From contig JAHQJS010000004.1 in the NCBI GenBank assembly GCA_019057385.1, positions 426,535-490,534 on the forward strand: a DNA stretch of 64,000 nt, read 5' to 3'. The notes beneath the pieces are model-generated. The model searched no databases. It worked only from the letters and a program-made list of their open reading frames with translations, and was not told the origin of the DNA. A program made the position numbers and the translations under genes. Source of the stretch: Candidatus Borrarchaeum weybense. Its GTDB lineage: Archaea; Asgardarchaeota; Sifarchaeia; Borrarchaeales; Borrarchaeaceae. The number at the start of each line of letters is the position of its first letter. Positions within the stretch are counted from its first letter, which is position 1. Shown one piece after another: positions 35,900 through 44,988 of this stretch.

Positions 35900-36506
35900 T
35901 TATATGGTGTCTTGTCTGTTTTCAAATTTGGAGGATATTGCTGGGCTATTAACTTTTAAACTGCTATAAAAACTTTAAGATAAAAAACTCAGCATTATTA
36001 GTTTTGTTTAGAAAAGAATTTCCTGACAACTTTTCCTCTTCACCTCTCCCCATGTTAGTACATCCGTCTTTTCCATGATTCCAACTTTGATAAGATATGT
36101 TGAATTGGGAATATTAACTCAGTGTTTTTATTCATTGCAGAATTGTAAGATCACTCAATTTGGATTCGGTTGCATGACACATTGTCGCTTTAAGTAGAGA
36201 AAAAGCACATTTTTCCAGTTATAGCATAATATATTTCCCTATCGGTAGTATCCGTGGATAAAATCGCTTAAAAACGGGAATGAATGACAGATAGAGGGAA
36301 GAGAAAGGTCATAAACACATATGGATGCATGGGAACATTTATAATTTCTCACAGGTACTCGGTATTTTAATTAAAGTTAGTTTATTTTGATGTTTTCGCA
36401 TTACATTCGTAGAGATTTTGATTAACTCATGTAGATAAGTATTTTACTCGTTAATTCCTATGGATATAAATCTTTTAGAACCTTCCCCAGTTAGCAGGTG
36501 ATACAG
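35900..36506. other. Intergenic stretch, regulatory only
   Basis: About 600 bp between divergent genes (GTPase leftward, 36507 rightward). It is AT-rich, with TATA-like stretches near 36228 and 36470 (TATGGATATAAATCTTTTAG precedes 36507 and is a fair promoter). I see no coding frame and no clear RNA gene. Confidence 0.5.
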
Positions 36507-36932
36507 ATGTACGGTCCATCATGGAGAATGGATGAGATAATTAAGAACAAAGAGAATTTACTTAAAGAGAGTATTTTCTATGTAAGAAATAGAAAAGATG
36601 CACTTTCTGAAGAAATTCAGAAACTTAGCGAACGTGATAAGATGATCCTTCCACATATCCGCGATTTAGACATTGATCAAGTTATTAATGAGTTTATTGA
36701 TGTCTATCTGAGCGGATTAATTGATATAGCTTGTGAGTCAAAAGATGTTGAAGAATTCACTAACAAAAGTAGCGAACTTATTTCCAATATTGAACTACAG
36801 TTTAACAAAAAAAAGATTGGAAAGCCTGTCTCAAATCTAGCGATAGATATCAGTATGGCGTTGGTTAACTTTGGAATGGGTATAGAATATCGTTTTTCGC
36901 CAAAAGAATCTGGAGCGCGACATTTGATTTGA
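36507..36932 (+). CDS. Hypothetical 141-aa helical protein
   Basis: 141 residues from the ATG at 36507 (AGGTGA lies just ahead). Entirely helical by pattern, with charged heptads in NLLKESIFYVRNRKDALSEE and IQKLSERDKMILPHIRDL, then LDIDQVINEFIDVYLSGLID and a final FGMGIEYRFSPK. No family recognised. The gene is followed 55 bp later by the M29-like peptidase gene in the same direction, so they may be co-transcribed. No signal peptide or membrane helix. Confidence 0.6.
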   Translation: MYGPSWRMDEIIKNKENLLKESIFYVRNRKDALSEEIQKLSERDKMILPHIRDLDIDQVINEFIDVYLSGLIDIACESKDVEEFTNKSSELISNIELQFNKKKIGKPVSNLAIDISMALVNFGMGIEYRFSPKESGARHLI

Positions 36933-36987
36933 GGGCTATAATCTTATTTAACTTAATTAATAGGAATTCATTTTGGAGGAATGTATT

Positions 36988-39006
36988 TTGAATTTCCGCG
37001 GAATAATTGACATGGACAAATACGAACAAATAGTTAAACAATTCACAGATGAGCTTGAGAAAGTTGGTATTACTCCTTTAAATCAGGACGTCCTAGTAAC
37101 CGTGCCAGTTCAGTCGTTCAAAGCATTTTTTTCAGCCCTTCCTCTTATTGATGCATTAAATAAGTCTGGGCTAAAAGCGAACTTAAAGACAGTTCGAAAA
37201 CCTGAAGAAACGAAAGAAGAAAAAAAGAGAATAGAAAAAATGAGCGAACATGGTAGTATAACCGAGGATTCTTTCTATGAAAAGTATGCGGATCGCATCG
37301 GAACTGATCTCATTACGCAAATGCGCGATTTAGGAGGAGCGGGCGCACCCATGGCTTCCTCAATGTTTGGGGGTGGAAAGAAAGTACGTGTTGAAGAAGA
37401 TGAATCTGATAAAATATATACTCTTTTAACATATGTTTGGGAACTTATCGATAAATATATCGAAGTATGTGCAGGAGGCTCATATGATTACGAACATGAG
37501 CAAAAATTTGGGACGATTATGAATCGATTAAATCCATACTTTGCAGAAAAAAATGAGAACCCTCTTGAAAGTTGGGCTCGCGCTCCCCACATTATTTTAG
37601 ATTTCGATGGTGATGCCTTTAAAAGTGTTCGAGGTTCTCCAGAAATTATACTAAAAATAGATAGTGCTGATTCGTGGGTTACATTATCAAATGTAGAAGA
37701 TGATTTAGAAAAAGTATGTTTTGAGATCATAAGAAGTGGGTTTAATCTTCCTCGGGGAGGAGATACACTTATCATTCTTCCGAATATACCTTCCGAGAAA
37801 CGTCGCAAAAAACCAAAAGAAGATTATCTTCAAGCGTATCTCCAAGCCTATAAACTGGAAGATGTTTCTTTTAAGCGGGGACGAATCGCGAGCATTTTAA
37901 CACTTAACACAAAAGAGCACCCAAACGATCCTGCTGATAAAGTATGGTCTACAATTCAAGCATTTTGGGGGCTAGAATTCTCAAAATATGTTCCTCAAGA
38001 ACCATTTAAACGTTATAAGATTTTCTCTGCTGTATCCGGTATGAGATACAAAGCGCGGTTACCTCATGCAATTTGTATCTTCAAGGGAGAAGGATATTTT
38101 GGAAAGGATATTTTCGGTGAGATTATTGGATATCCTACACCAAACTTAAAGACGAAATGGACAAGTACTCTTCAATTAATATCAAAACTTAAGTGGTATC
38201 CACAGTCAAGTGAAGATGATCGTGAACCTTTGATAAGATTGGGCTTGCAGGAAATTTTACCGATTTCAACGTTCTTACGAGTGTGTGGCATTGATTACAA
38301 GAACATGCGGAAGAGAAACGAGTCCATCAAAGAAGTTCTTGAAAAAGCAGAAAAACTTGAGGTGACCGGACAACCAATCGATGGATTTGCCACAAACCTA
38401 ACAGTTTCTCTTGGTAGGCGAGAACTCAGGAAAAGCGACTCTGAAGCTATATGGCCAGGAATGTTTGCCAACTTTCCTGGTGGAGAGGTTTATTTCACGC
38501 CAGAATCGCTTTCAGGCGTCTTCGTGTCGGATGAAGTGATATCTATCGATAGTAGTTACGTTCTTGAGTCACCTCTCGTAATAAAGATTGAAAATGGGCA
38601 TTATACGGAGATAACAGGCAATCAACAGATCCTAAATATCCTCTTAACTGAGAAAGAAAAGGTCAAGAAAAGAATCACACATTTAGAAGAAAAACTGGCA
38701 CTGCCAAATGAGGTTCTACAATTGTACAAAGACAATCTCGATCGAATCGGTGAGTTCGGTATTGGCACGAATCTCAATGCACAATTGCCCAGTAGTTACC
38801 TGATAGAAGCCGAGAAGGCTGGTCGCACTATACATCTTGCACTAGGGTCTGGCTATGAGCCCGATAGGGCAACTTTGTATCATTGGGATGCTGTTGCAGG
38901 TCATCATCAAAAATTAACCCTCACGGCGTTAACAAGCGACGGTAACGAAATCCCTATCTTAATTGAAGGAGAATGGAGCAAAGAATTAGAAGAAGAGGAA
39001 ACTTAA
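36988..39006 (+). CDS. M29-like (aminopeptidase T) metalloprotease with long N-terminus
   Basis: 672 residues from the TTG at 36988, which follows GGAGGA by seven bases. The C-terminal third carries the metal-site blocks of thermophilic metalloprotease family M29: NFPGGEVYFTPES (Glu), IGEFGIGTN (Glu), TIHLALGSGYEPD (His, Tyr) and LYHWDAV (His and Asp). All six usual ligand positions therefore look kept. Typical M29 enzymes are ~400 residues; here ~350 residues come first, with a Gly-rich loop (RDLGGAGAPMASSMFGGGKK) not typical of the family. An exopeptidase activity is likely, the substrate unknown. Confidence 0.75.
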   Translation: MNFRGIIDMDKYEQIVKQFTDELEKVGITPLNQDVLVTVPVQSFKAFFSALPLIDALNKSGLKANLKTVRKPEETKEEKKRIEKMSEHGSITEDSFYEKYADRIGTDLITQMRDLGGAGAPMASSMFGGGKKVRVEEDESDKIYTLLTYVWELIDKYIEVCAGGSYDYEHEQKFGTIMNRLNPYFAEKNENPLESWARAPHIILDFDGDAFKSVRGSPEIILKIDSADSWVTLSNVEDDLEKVCFEIIRSGFNLPRGGDTLIILPNIPSEKRRKKPKEDYLQAYLQAYKLEDVSFKRGRIASILTLNTKEHPNDPADKVWSTIQAFWGLEFSKYVPQEPFKRYKIFSAVSGMRYKARLPHAICIFKGEGYFGKDIFGEIIGYPTPNLKTKWTSTLQLISKLKWYPQSSEDDREPLIRLGLQEILPISTFLRVCGIDYKNMRKRNESIKEVLEKAEKLEVTGQPIDGFATNLTVSLGRRELRKSDSEAIWPGMFANFPGGEVYFTPESLSGVFVSDEVISIDSSYVLESPLVIKIENGHYTEITGNQQILNILLTEKEKVKKRITHLEEKLALPNEVLQLYKDNLDRIGEFGIGTNLNAQLPSSYLIEAEKAGRTIHLALGSGYEPDRATLYHWDAVAGHHQKLTLTALTSDGNEIPILIEGEWSKELEEEET

Positions 39007-39036
39007 TTACGCTTTTTTGTATTTTTTCCGATGACT

Positions 39037-40197
39037 TCATCCCAAAGGCTTTTTCCAAAGCCCTACTTTCTCGAAAAATTTATCATACGCGATTAAAATT
39101 ACTAACCAAAGTCCTTGAAATATGAACGGGATTTTATTGTAAAAATGATCACTTTCATTGAGGATATTGCCACCTAAATAAATGTAATATACGTAATAAC
39201 TCAAAAGCGCTAATATAAAAACCAAAAGAGTTCTCATAAAGATATTAAATCGTTTATCATATTCGTGAGGCCAATTACCGCAGTAGAAAGCCCAGAAATA
39301 TATCCATGATATTATGAATATTGAAAAGTTTGCAGCATTTCTTAGATACCAATCATTACTAGGACTCTCCCATAGAAACCAAGACTGGGTAGATGCTAAT
39401 GCAAGAATTGCATAGAAAATATAGCCACCAATTAGGCAAATTGAACTTGCTAATATTCCTTGATATGGTTGATTTTTTATTCTCTCAATTGGCCAATTTT
39501 CCCATAGTATACCTAAAAACAGCGTAACTGCTAGGGCGCTGTAAAGATACCCAATAAAGGCGTTAAGACTTATAACTTGTTTAAATTCACCATTTGCGAT
39601 TTGTGCCGGGAGAACAAACCAAGCATAGGTTAAAACTAGAAGAAAAGTGCACCATAAAAACTCAAGAACTCTTATTTTGTATTTATTAAGCTCGTTTAAA
39701 GGCCAATGTCCCCAAAAAAACGACCACAATAAGTAGATGAAAATGCCTGTCGATGATATGAAAAATAAAGAAGTATCTTTCACTTTATTAAAAAGCGAGC
39801 TAATTTCACCCCATACTAATGTAATATATGCAATAATTACAAACATAACCACAATATTTGCGGTGAAAAGAGCTAACCCTGTCTCTTTTTCTCTTATTTT
39901 TAATTTAGTCTTTAGAAACTCTTTGAATTCCATCTCTGGATCAATGAATTGGAGATAGAGGATTATTGATAAAATAAATAAAAAGATGTAGTTGAGGACA
40001 AGATCAGCGGAAGCCTCTTCATACAAACGGAAAGTTTTCCAAATAAAAAACTCGCCTTCGGGATCGATAAAAAGCCACCAAATAAAAAGCGATAAAGCGA
40101 ATGTAAATACGAAAGCTAAAATTGATGTAATAATGGGATTATATCGTGGGATGATCTCAGTTTCTTTTTCTGTTGATTGAAATGCCATTCTTGTCAT
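39037..40197 (-). CDS. Multi-pass membrane protein with repeated WP motif
   Basis: 386 residues with about ten hydrophobic segments. Three internal repeats of ~90 residues each end in a 'G/E-x-WP' loop: FFWGHWPLNE, LWENWPIERI and YCGNWPHEYD, preceded by an aromatic-rich helix. The repeats and the conserved 'WP' suggest a duplicated three-helix unit. No family recognised. It is transcribed away from the M29 gene (convergent) and lies 178 bp downstream of the large coiled-coil operon on the same strand, so it may be its last member. Met4 is an alternative start. Confidence 0.7.
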   Translation of the reverse strand: MTRMAFQSTEKETEIIPRYNPIITSILAFVFTFALSLFIWWLFIDPEGEFFIWKTFRLYEEASADLVLNYIFLFILSIILYLQFIDPEMEFKEFLKTKLKIREKETGLALFTANIVVMFVIIAYITLVWGEISSLFNKVKDTSLFFISSTGIFIYLLWSFFWGHWPLNELNKYKIRVLEFLWCTFLLVLTYAWFVLPAQIANGEFKQVISLNAFIGYLYSALAVTLFLGILWENWPIERIKNQPYQGILASSICLIGGYIFYAILALASTQSWFLWESPSNDWYLRNAANFSIFIISWIYFWAFYCGNWPHEYDKRFNIFMRTLLVFILALLSYYVYYIYLGGNILNESDHFYNKIPFIFQGLWLVILIAYDKFFEKVGLWKKPLG

Positions 40198-40375
40198 CCT
40201 CGAATTTCTTAGTCATTGAAAAGGTTATAGAAGTTTAATTTTCAAATATTTCGTATTTCCCAGTATTTCCAATATCTACTTATATTTCATATTCTTCGGG
40301 CTGTAATGAATAAGCACTACTAAGTTAAAAAGATGAGTGAAGTTCAAAAAAAATGGAAGAAAGACTGTTGTGTTC

Positions 40376-43300
40376 CTAAATCGCCTTACTTTTCGCGGTG
40401 TATCCCGATAATAACTCACTATTTATCAGTTCTATCAAATGGTCATTTGTCGACAGGATTCCTGTTAGATCTCTTCCTTTTACTGCTGGAGCTATGAGAA
40501 CTTCTTCGCTATCTCGCGAAATTACATAGATCTTCGGATCAGGATAGTTTCTAACTCGGACATTTCCACGCTCTTGAAGTTGCCCTGCATCTTTCATATT
40601 AGCTTCAGCTAATTCTGTAACACATGTGACACGTATCGTTTTCTTAATATTTGATAAAGAATCTACTGGTATATCTTCAAATTTTGGCGTTACTAAAATG
40701 AGATTTGCTTTTGTTCTGTCTATAATAGCCTTTATGTTGAAAAGGATATTTGCATCCCCAACCACACGGTATGTCTGTTCAACTGGCAAAGGTTCTGCTT
40801 TTCTTGAAAGTTTTTGAATTGTGCCTAGCACACGGGCTGCCTTATTGCTTGCGGCTACCGCAGCTTCTAGTTCAGACGGGATTACATTGACCACTTCAGT
40901 TAATTCTTTTTCGATTCCTTCGACTCGATTAGTGACTATTTGGAGCAGTTCATCTTTGTGGGTAACTACAGTGCCTTCATAGTTCTGAATTTGTGAAGAA
41001 GTTGTCTCAGATAATTTTTCATTAAGTTGTTTTGTTGCTGTTTCGACTTCTATGCCTAAATTCTCCAGAAATTCATTAATGTTGTCAATACTACTATATA
41101 TGTTCTCGCGGTATTTTGTAGTTTGTACAGAGAGTAAATTAGAGAAGGATCCCTTAAAATCAACAGTTCCTTCAAGGATCGTTGTTGAAGGCCTTGATAA
41201 GAGTTGATCCAATCTTGTGATTATCTGCTCCAGTCGAGTATCAAATTTTGCAAGATAATCTTTCCCGCTGGCTATAAGTGCGTCTTTTAATTCGTCTACC
41301 TTTTGTTTTACGGATGTATTCGCTTGATCCAATATCTTATCGAATTTAGTTAGTATCGTCTCAATATCTCCAGTAATTATCCCCTCTTTCTCCCCTAAAA
41401 CGTCAAAAATGGTCTTTTTGATCTCAGAGATCTCGGAATCTGCTTCTTTGACTTTTTCATTTACGCTAACGGAAAGTGTATCAAGTTCTGTTGTAACCTC
41501 TTTAAGTTCCGTGGCTCCTTCTGTAGTTTTTTCTAACTTTTCAAGAAGGGCTTTTGCTTGAGGTTCAAACTTTTGTATGATATTCGAGTCAAGTTCAGCT
41601 AAAGTTGAAGCCGATTCATCTAATGTCCCTGATAGTTTGTTTAGCATATCTTCTGTCTCTGAAAGTTTGGTGTTAAGTGTTGAATTAAATCCCGATACTT
41701 TTTGAATAGTTTCTTCAAGTACATTCAATACAATCTCTGATAGATTCTGTTTCAACTCCATCAGATGTGATGTCGAAGCACCTATCTTCTCCTCAGTTAT
41801 TTTTTCAATTAAAGTTTCAACAGATTGTTCAGTTTCCGTTTTTCTTGTATTAATTTCGTCTTCAGCTTTTTCTTGTAACGCTGAGTTATTGCGTTCTATC
41901 TCTGCTCCCTTTTCGTTTAGGATAGTATTCGTATTCTCTTGTAGAGAATTTAAATTGCTTTCATTTATTTCTTTAAGAGAGTTTGCTAGAGACTCAACAT
42001 TCGTTTTTATCGTGTTGAGCAGTGAATCCTGCGCTGTTATCTCTTCAATGGTTCTTGTAGTTGTATTCATTTTATGTTGTATCAAAGTAGATACAATCTT
42101 TTCTTCGTATTGAGAAAATGACTCGTTGAACTGTTCTACCCAACTATTGCTGGATTCGTGATTCGCGTCTCGAAGATTTTCAAGGATTTTAGTGAGGGCA
42201 TCGCGTAAATTGGTCGTAAGTTCCTTCCTTTCATTCATGTTTGACTTTAATTGTGAATCTATTTGTTTTCCAGCCGTTTCTAAACTCTTAGTGTTTATAG
42301 TAGCTGTTTTTTGAATTTCTTCAAAAGCAGTTTTAGCCTCATTAAGTTTCTCGGTGAGTACTTTTCCAGCAGTATAGGTCATTTCATTGATCGCTTCTTT
42401 ATTTTCTTCCAATCTGAGCACAACAGATTCTTTAGCCTCTGAATTATTGGTTTTTAAACCATTAGTGAAGCGTTCTAACGCATTCTCTATCTCTTTTTGA
42501 AAAGCACCTTGGAAGGTGGATGCAAAGTTTGAAACGATTGTTTCATAGGTTGTGTTCATTTTTTCAAAATTGGATTCGGCGTCTTTTTCTATGGTCTCCA
42601 CTCTGTATGTCATATTTCGGCTAATATTATCCAATAGGGATGATACTCCCACCTCATACGCATCAGTATTCGTGTTTATTACATCTCTGACCTGTGCCCT
42701 CAATGACTGCAATTCCCCCTCCATTGATGCCAATTGATCCATAAATTCCTCTAATCCTGCCTTGCGCAAGCCGAATAAACTGCTGGCTTTTTCTTCGGTC
42801 TTCGTTTTTAAAACTTCAACGATAGACAAGAGTCGTCCAGAAGTGTCCGCGAAGCGTATGTCAAGTTGACTTATTCGATCCTTATGCTCCTCTAACTCTT
42901 TCTCGATGACATTTGGTACTTCATCTCTTATTCCCATGCTTTCTGTGAGCACATTGTCGATGAACGTTTTCATAAGTTCCATATTTTGCTTTTTTGACTC
43001 CTCCAGTTGTTTAAGCACATTTTGAGAGGTTTCCTCAATATGGACCGCAGTTTTTCCTTTTACATCTGTGAACTGCTTGTCCATATTTTTATTGCTAACC
43101 GAGAACATCTCTAAAAGATCTGTCTGGGTCTTTTCATTTGATTCTTTTAGTTTTCCGTGTTCTATATTGAATTGTTCTTTAATTTGTTCTTGTGTTGTAT
43201 CTATAGTTGTATTCGCTTTTGTGATCATTTCTGAGAGTGCTTCATCAATTTCTTTAACTATAGTTTGATTAGCATCTTTGACTTGTGAAATTGCTTCTTT

Positions 43301-44974
43301 TAATTGATCAGTTGTTTTTGTTAACAGGTCAGCATCCTTTTTTTCACTTTCTTCTAAAGTTTGAGAGATTAATTCCATATTTGCTTTAATTTCTGTGGTT
43401 ATTTTTTCCTGGTTCTCTTCTGTTAACCTCGTAGCGTCATTAACAGAATTTTCAATAAGTACGTTCGTAGAAACAATACTATTATTCACAACATCTGATA
43501 ATTCATATGCAAGAGTACTAAATCTCTCCTGTAAACGAGTGCTACCTTCAAAGAATTCTTCTAACAGTTGCTCCATCGATTGTCCAACAAGTTCGTTTAC
43601 CTTACTTTTCGCATCTTTAATTGTTTGTGAAACCACATCTAAAAGCTCTTTTTGCGTTGTTTTCGCGTTTGAGGCATGTGACTTCAAGAGACCATCAAAA
43701 TCACTTTTTAGTGAACTTATCTCAGTTAACATTTTGTTAAGGTTCTCACTAATTTCTTCCTTTAACTGGTTCATCTTTGCAACAATATCGTCTCTCTCTG
43801 TATCTACAAATGTCTCTACTTGTGTATTAAACGCTTCAATCTGCGTTTTTATTACTTGATCAAGTGAAGTTACGGTATTACCAGCAACTTCAATTTTTGT
43901 TTTGATTATTTCAGCAAAAGATGATATTCCTTTTTTCGTTTTGTTTATAATTTTCGTATTTTTTTTCTTTAGGTCCTTAATAACAGCCTTAACTTCAGCG
44001 AGTGAACTTTTTAACATACCACTGCTTTCATCTTTGAAGGTCGTGAGTTTAGTATCTATATTTTGGAGCTGTTCATTAAATGAATTGGAAATATTAGAAA
44101 GAAGTGTATTGAGTTTTTCCTTAAACGCGTCAATAGATGAAATCGTAATGTTTTCTGTTTTTTCTTTAGCATCCGTAAATCCAGTTGTATAAACCTGAGT
44201 TAGGTTGGTCAGCGTTTCACTAGCATCTTTCTTAAATTTTTCAACATCCTCTACATCTGTCTCCTCAGTACTTTCAAGAAGCTGTTCGCTCTTTTCTTGG
44301 AAGCGTGTAACGTTTGCTTTCCAATCATTTATTTGTTCTCTAATGGCTTCTGCCAATTGTTCGTTTAGTGTCTGCATTTCGACTTCAAATTCGTTTGAAG
44401 TATTATCTAATGCATCAAATAATGTATCTTTAAGTCCGGTCAACGTCTCTTCAAACGCGGTATAATTATCTTTTAAGGTGGTTGTTATTGTTTCTCTATT
44501 TTGATCCGCATCAGATTTGACGTGCTCGCCGAAATCCATTGAAATTGAATCAATCTGTTCTTTGGTTACATCAACGTTTTTCTTGAATTCTTCAAGATGT
44601 TCATTAATTACTGCAGATGTAGATTCCTGGAATCCTTGAAGTTGCGATGACAACGCGTTCTTGACTTCATTCCATTTAACTGTTATCTCGTCGCGTACAT
44701 TTGACAGTCTTTGCGTGAGATCTTCTTCGACTTTTTCGCTTAAAACGATTCGTGGTTCCATAGCTACCAGAATGTCCACTTTACCTGGAATCCGACGTAT
44801 TAGCCCCTTCTGTTCAAGTGCGATCAAATTACTTTGTATTTCTGGAAGAGGGTCTCCTGTATAAAGAACTAATTCCTCTAATGTTTTCGCTCCTAAACCA
44901 ACGATTGTTTCGTAAATTTTTCTTTCAATTTCATTGAGCCCGATTAATTCGTACACTTCTTCTGCATTAAGCAT
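40376..44974 (-). CDS. Giant TrmB-like protein with ~1,300-residue coiled coil
   Basis: 1532 residues. The N-terminal ~75 residues (LNEIERKIYETIVGLGAKTLEEL, LIALEQKGLIRRIPGK) are a TrmB-type winged helix. Residues ~85-1390 are a continuous, mainly helical coiled coil rich in E, K, T, S, N and Q heptads. The last ~140 residues (QTYRVVGDANILFNIKAIIDRTKANLILV-type pattern, through RVTCVTELAEANM and ISTN-like LSTNDHLIELINSELL) resemble the C-terminal PLD-like effector domain of TrmB regulators. Normal TrmB proteins are ~250-350 residues, so the two ends of a regulator are held apart by a very long rod. It follows the 768-residue rod gene by 14 bp in one operon. Confidence 0.75.
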   Translation of the reverse strand: MLNAEEVYELIGLNEIERKIYETIVGLGAKTLEELVLYTGDPLPEIQSNLIALEQKGLIRRIPGKVDILVAMEPRIVLSEKVEEDLTQRLSNVRDEITVKWNEVKNALSSQLQGFQESTSAVINEHLEEFKKNVDVTKEQIDSISMDFGEHVKSDADQNRETITTTLKDNYTAFEETLTGLKDTLFDALDNTSNEFEVEMQTLNEQLAEAIREQINDWKANVTRFQEKSEQLLESTEETDVEDVEKFKKDASETLTNLTQVYTTGFTDAKEKTENITISSIDAFKEKLNTLLSNISNSFNEQLQNIDTKLTTFKDESSGMLKSSLAEVKAVIKDLKKKNTKIINKTKKGISSFAEIIKTKIEVAGNTVTSLDQVIKTQIEAFNTQVETFVDTERDDIVAKMNQLKEEISENLNKMLTEISSLKSDFDGLLKSHASNAKTTQKELLDVVSQTIKDAKSKVNELVGQSMEQLLEEFFEGSTRLQERFSTLAYELSDVVNNSIVSTNVLIENSVNDATRLTEENQEKITTEIKANMELISQTLEESEKKDADLLTKTTDQLKEAISQVKDANQTIVKEIDEALSEMITKANTTIDTTQEQIKEQFNIEHGKLKESNEKTQTDLLEMFSVSNKNMDKQFTDVKGKTAVHIEETSQNVLKQLEESKKQNMELMKTFIDNVLTESMGIRDEVPNVIEKELEEHKDRISQLDIRFADTSGRLLSIVEVLKTKTEEKASSLFGLRKAGLEEFMDQLASMEGELQSLRAQVRDVINTNTDAYEVGVSSLLDNISRNMTYRVETIEKDAESNFEKMNTTYETIVSNFASTFQGAFQKEIENALERFTNGLKTNNSEAKESVVLRLEENKEAINEMTYTAGKVLTEKLNEAKTAFEEIQKTATINTKSLETAGKQIDSQLKSNMNERKELTTNLRDALTKILENLRDANHESSNSWVEQFNESFSQYEEKIVSTLIQHKMNTTTRTIEEITAQDSLLNTIKTNVESLANSLKEINESNLNSLQENTNTILNEKGAEIERNNSALQEKAEDEINTRKTETEQSVETLIEKITEEKIGASTSHLMELKQNLSEIVLNVLEETIQKVSGFNSTLNTKLSETEDMLNKLSGTLDESASTLAELDSNIIQKFEPQAKALLEKLEKTTEGATELKEVTTELDTLSVSVNEKVKEADSEISEIKKTIFDVLGEKEGIITGDIETILTKFDKILDQANTSVKQKVDELKDALIASGKDYLAKFDTRLEQIITRLDQLLSRPSTTILEGTVDFKGSFSNLLSVQTTKYRENIYSSIDNINEFLENLGIEVETATKQLNEKLSETTSSQIQNYEGTVVTHKDELLQIVTNRVEGIEKELTEVVNVIPSELEAAVAASNKAARVLGTIQKLSRKAEPLPVEQTYRVVGDANILFNIKAIIDRTKANLILVTPKFEDIPVDSLSNIKKTIRVTCVTELAEANMKDAGQLQERGNVRVRNYPDPKIYVISRDSEEVLIAPAVKGRDLTGILSTNDHLIELINSELLSGYTAKSKAI

Positions 44975-44988
44975 TATCCAATCTCCTC

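Noticed and set aside
36973..36987. Start of the M29-like gene at TTG 36973
   Set aside because: The GGAGGA ribosome site lies just inside this start, so TTG 36988 is better placed.
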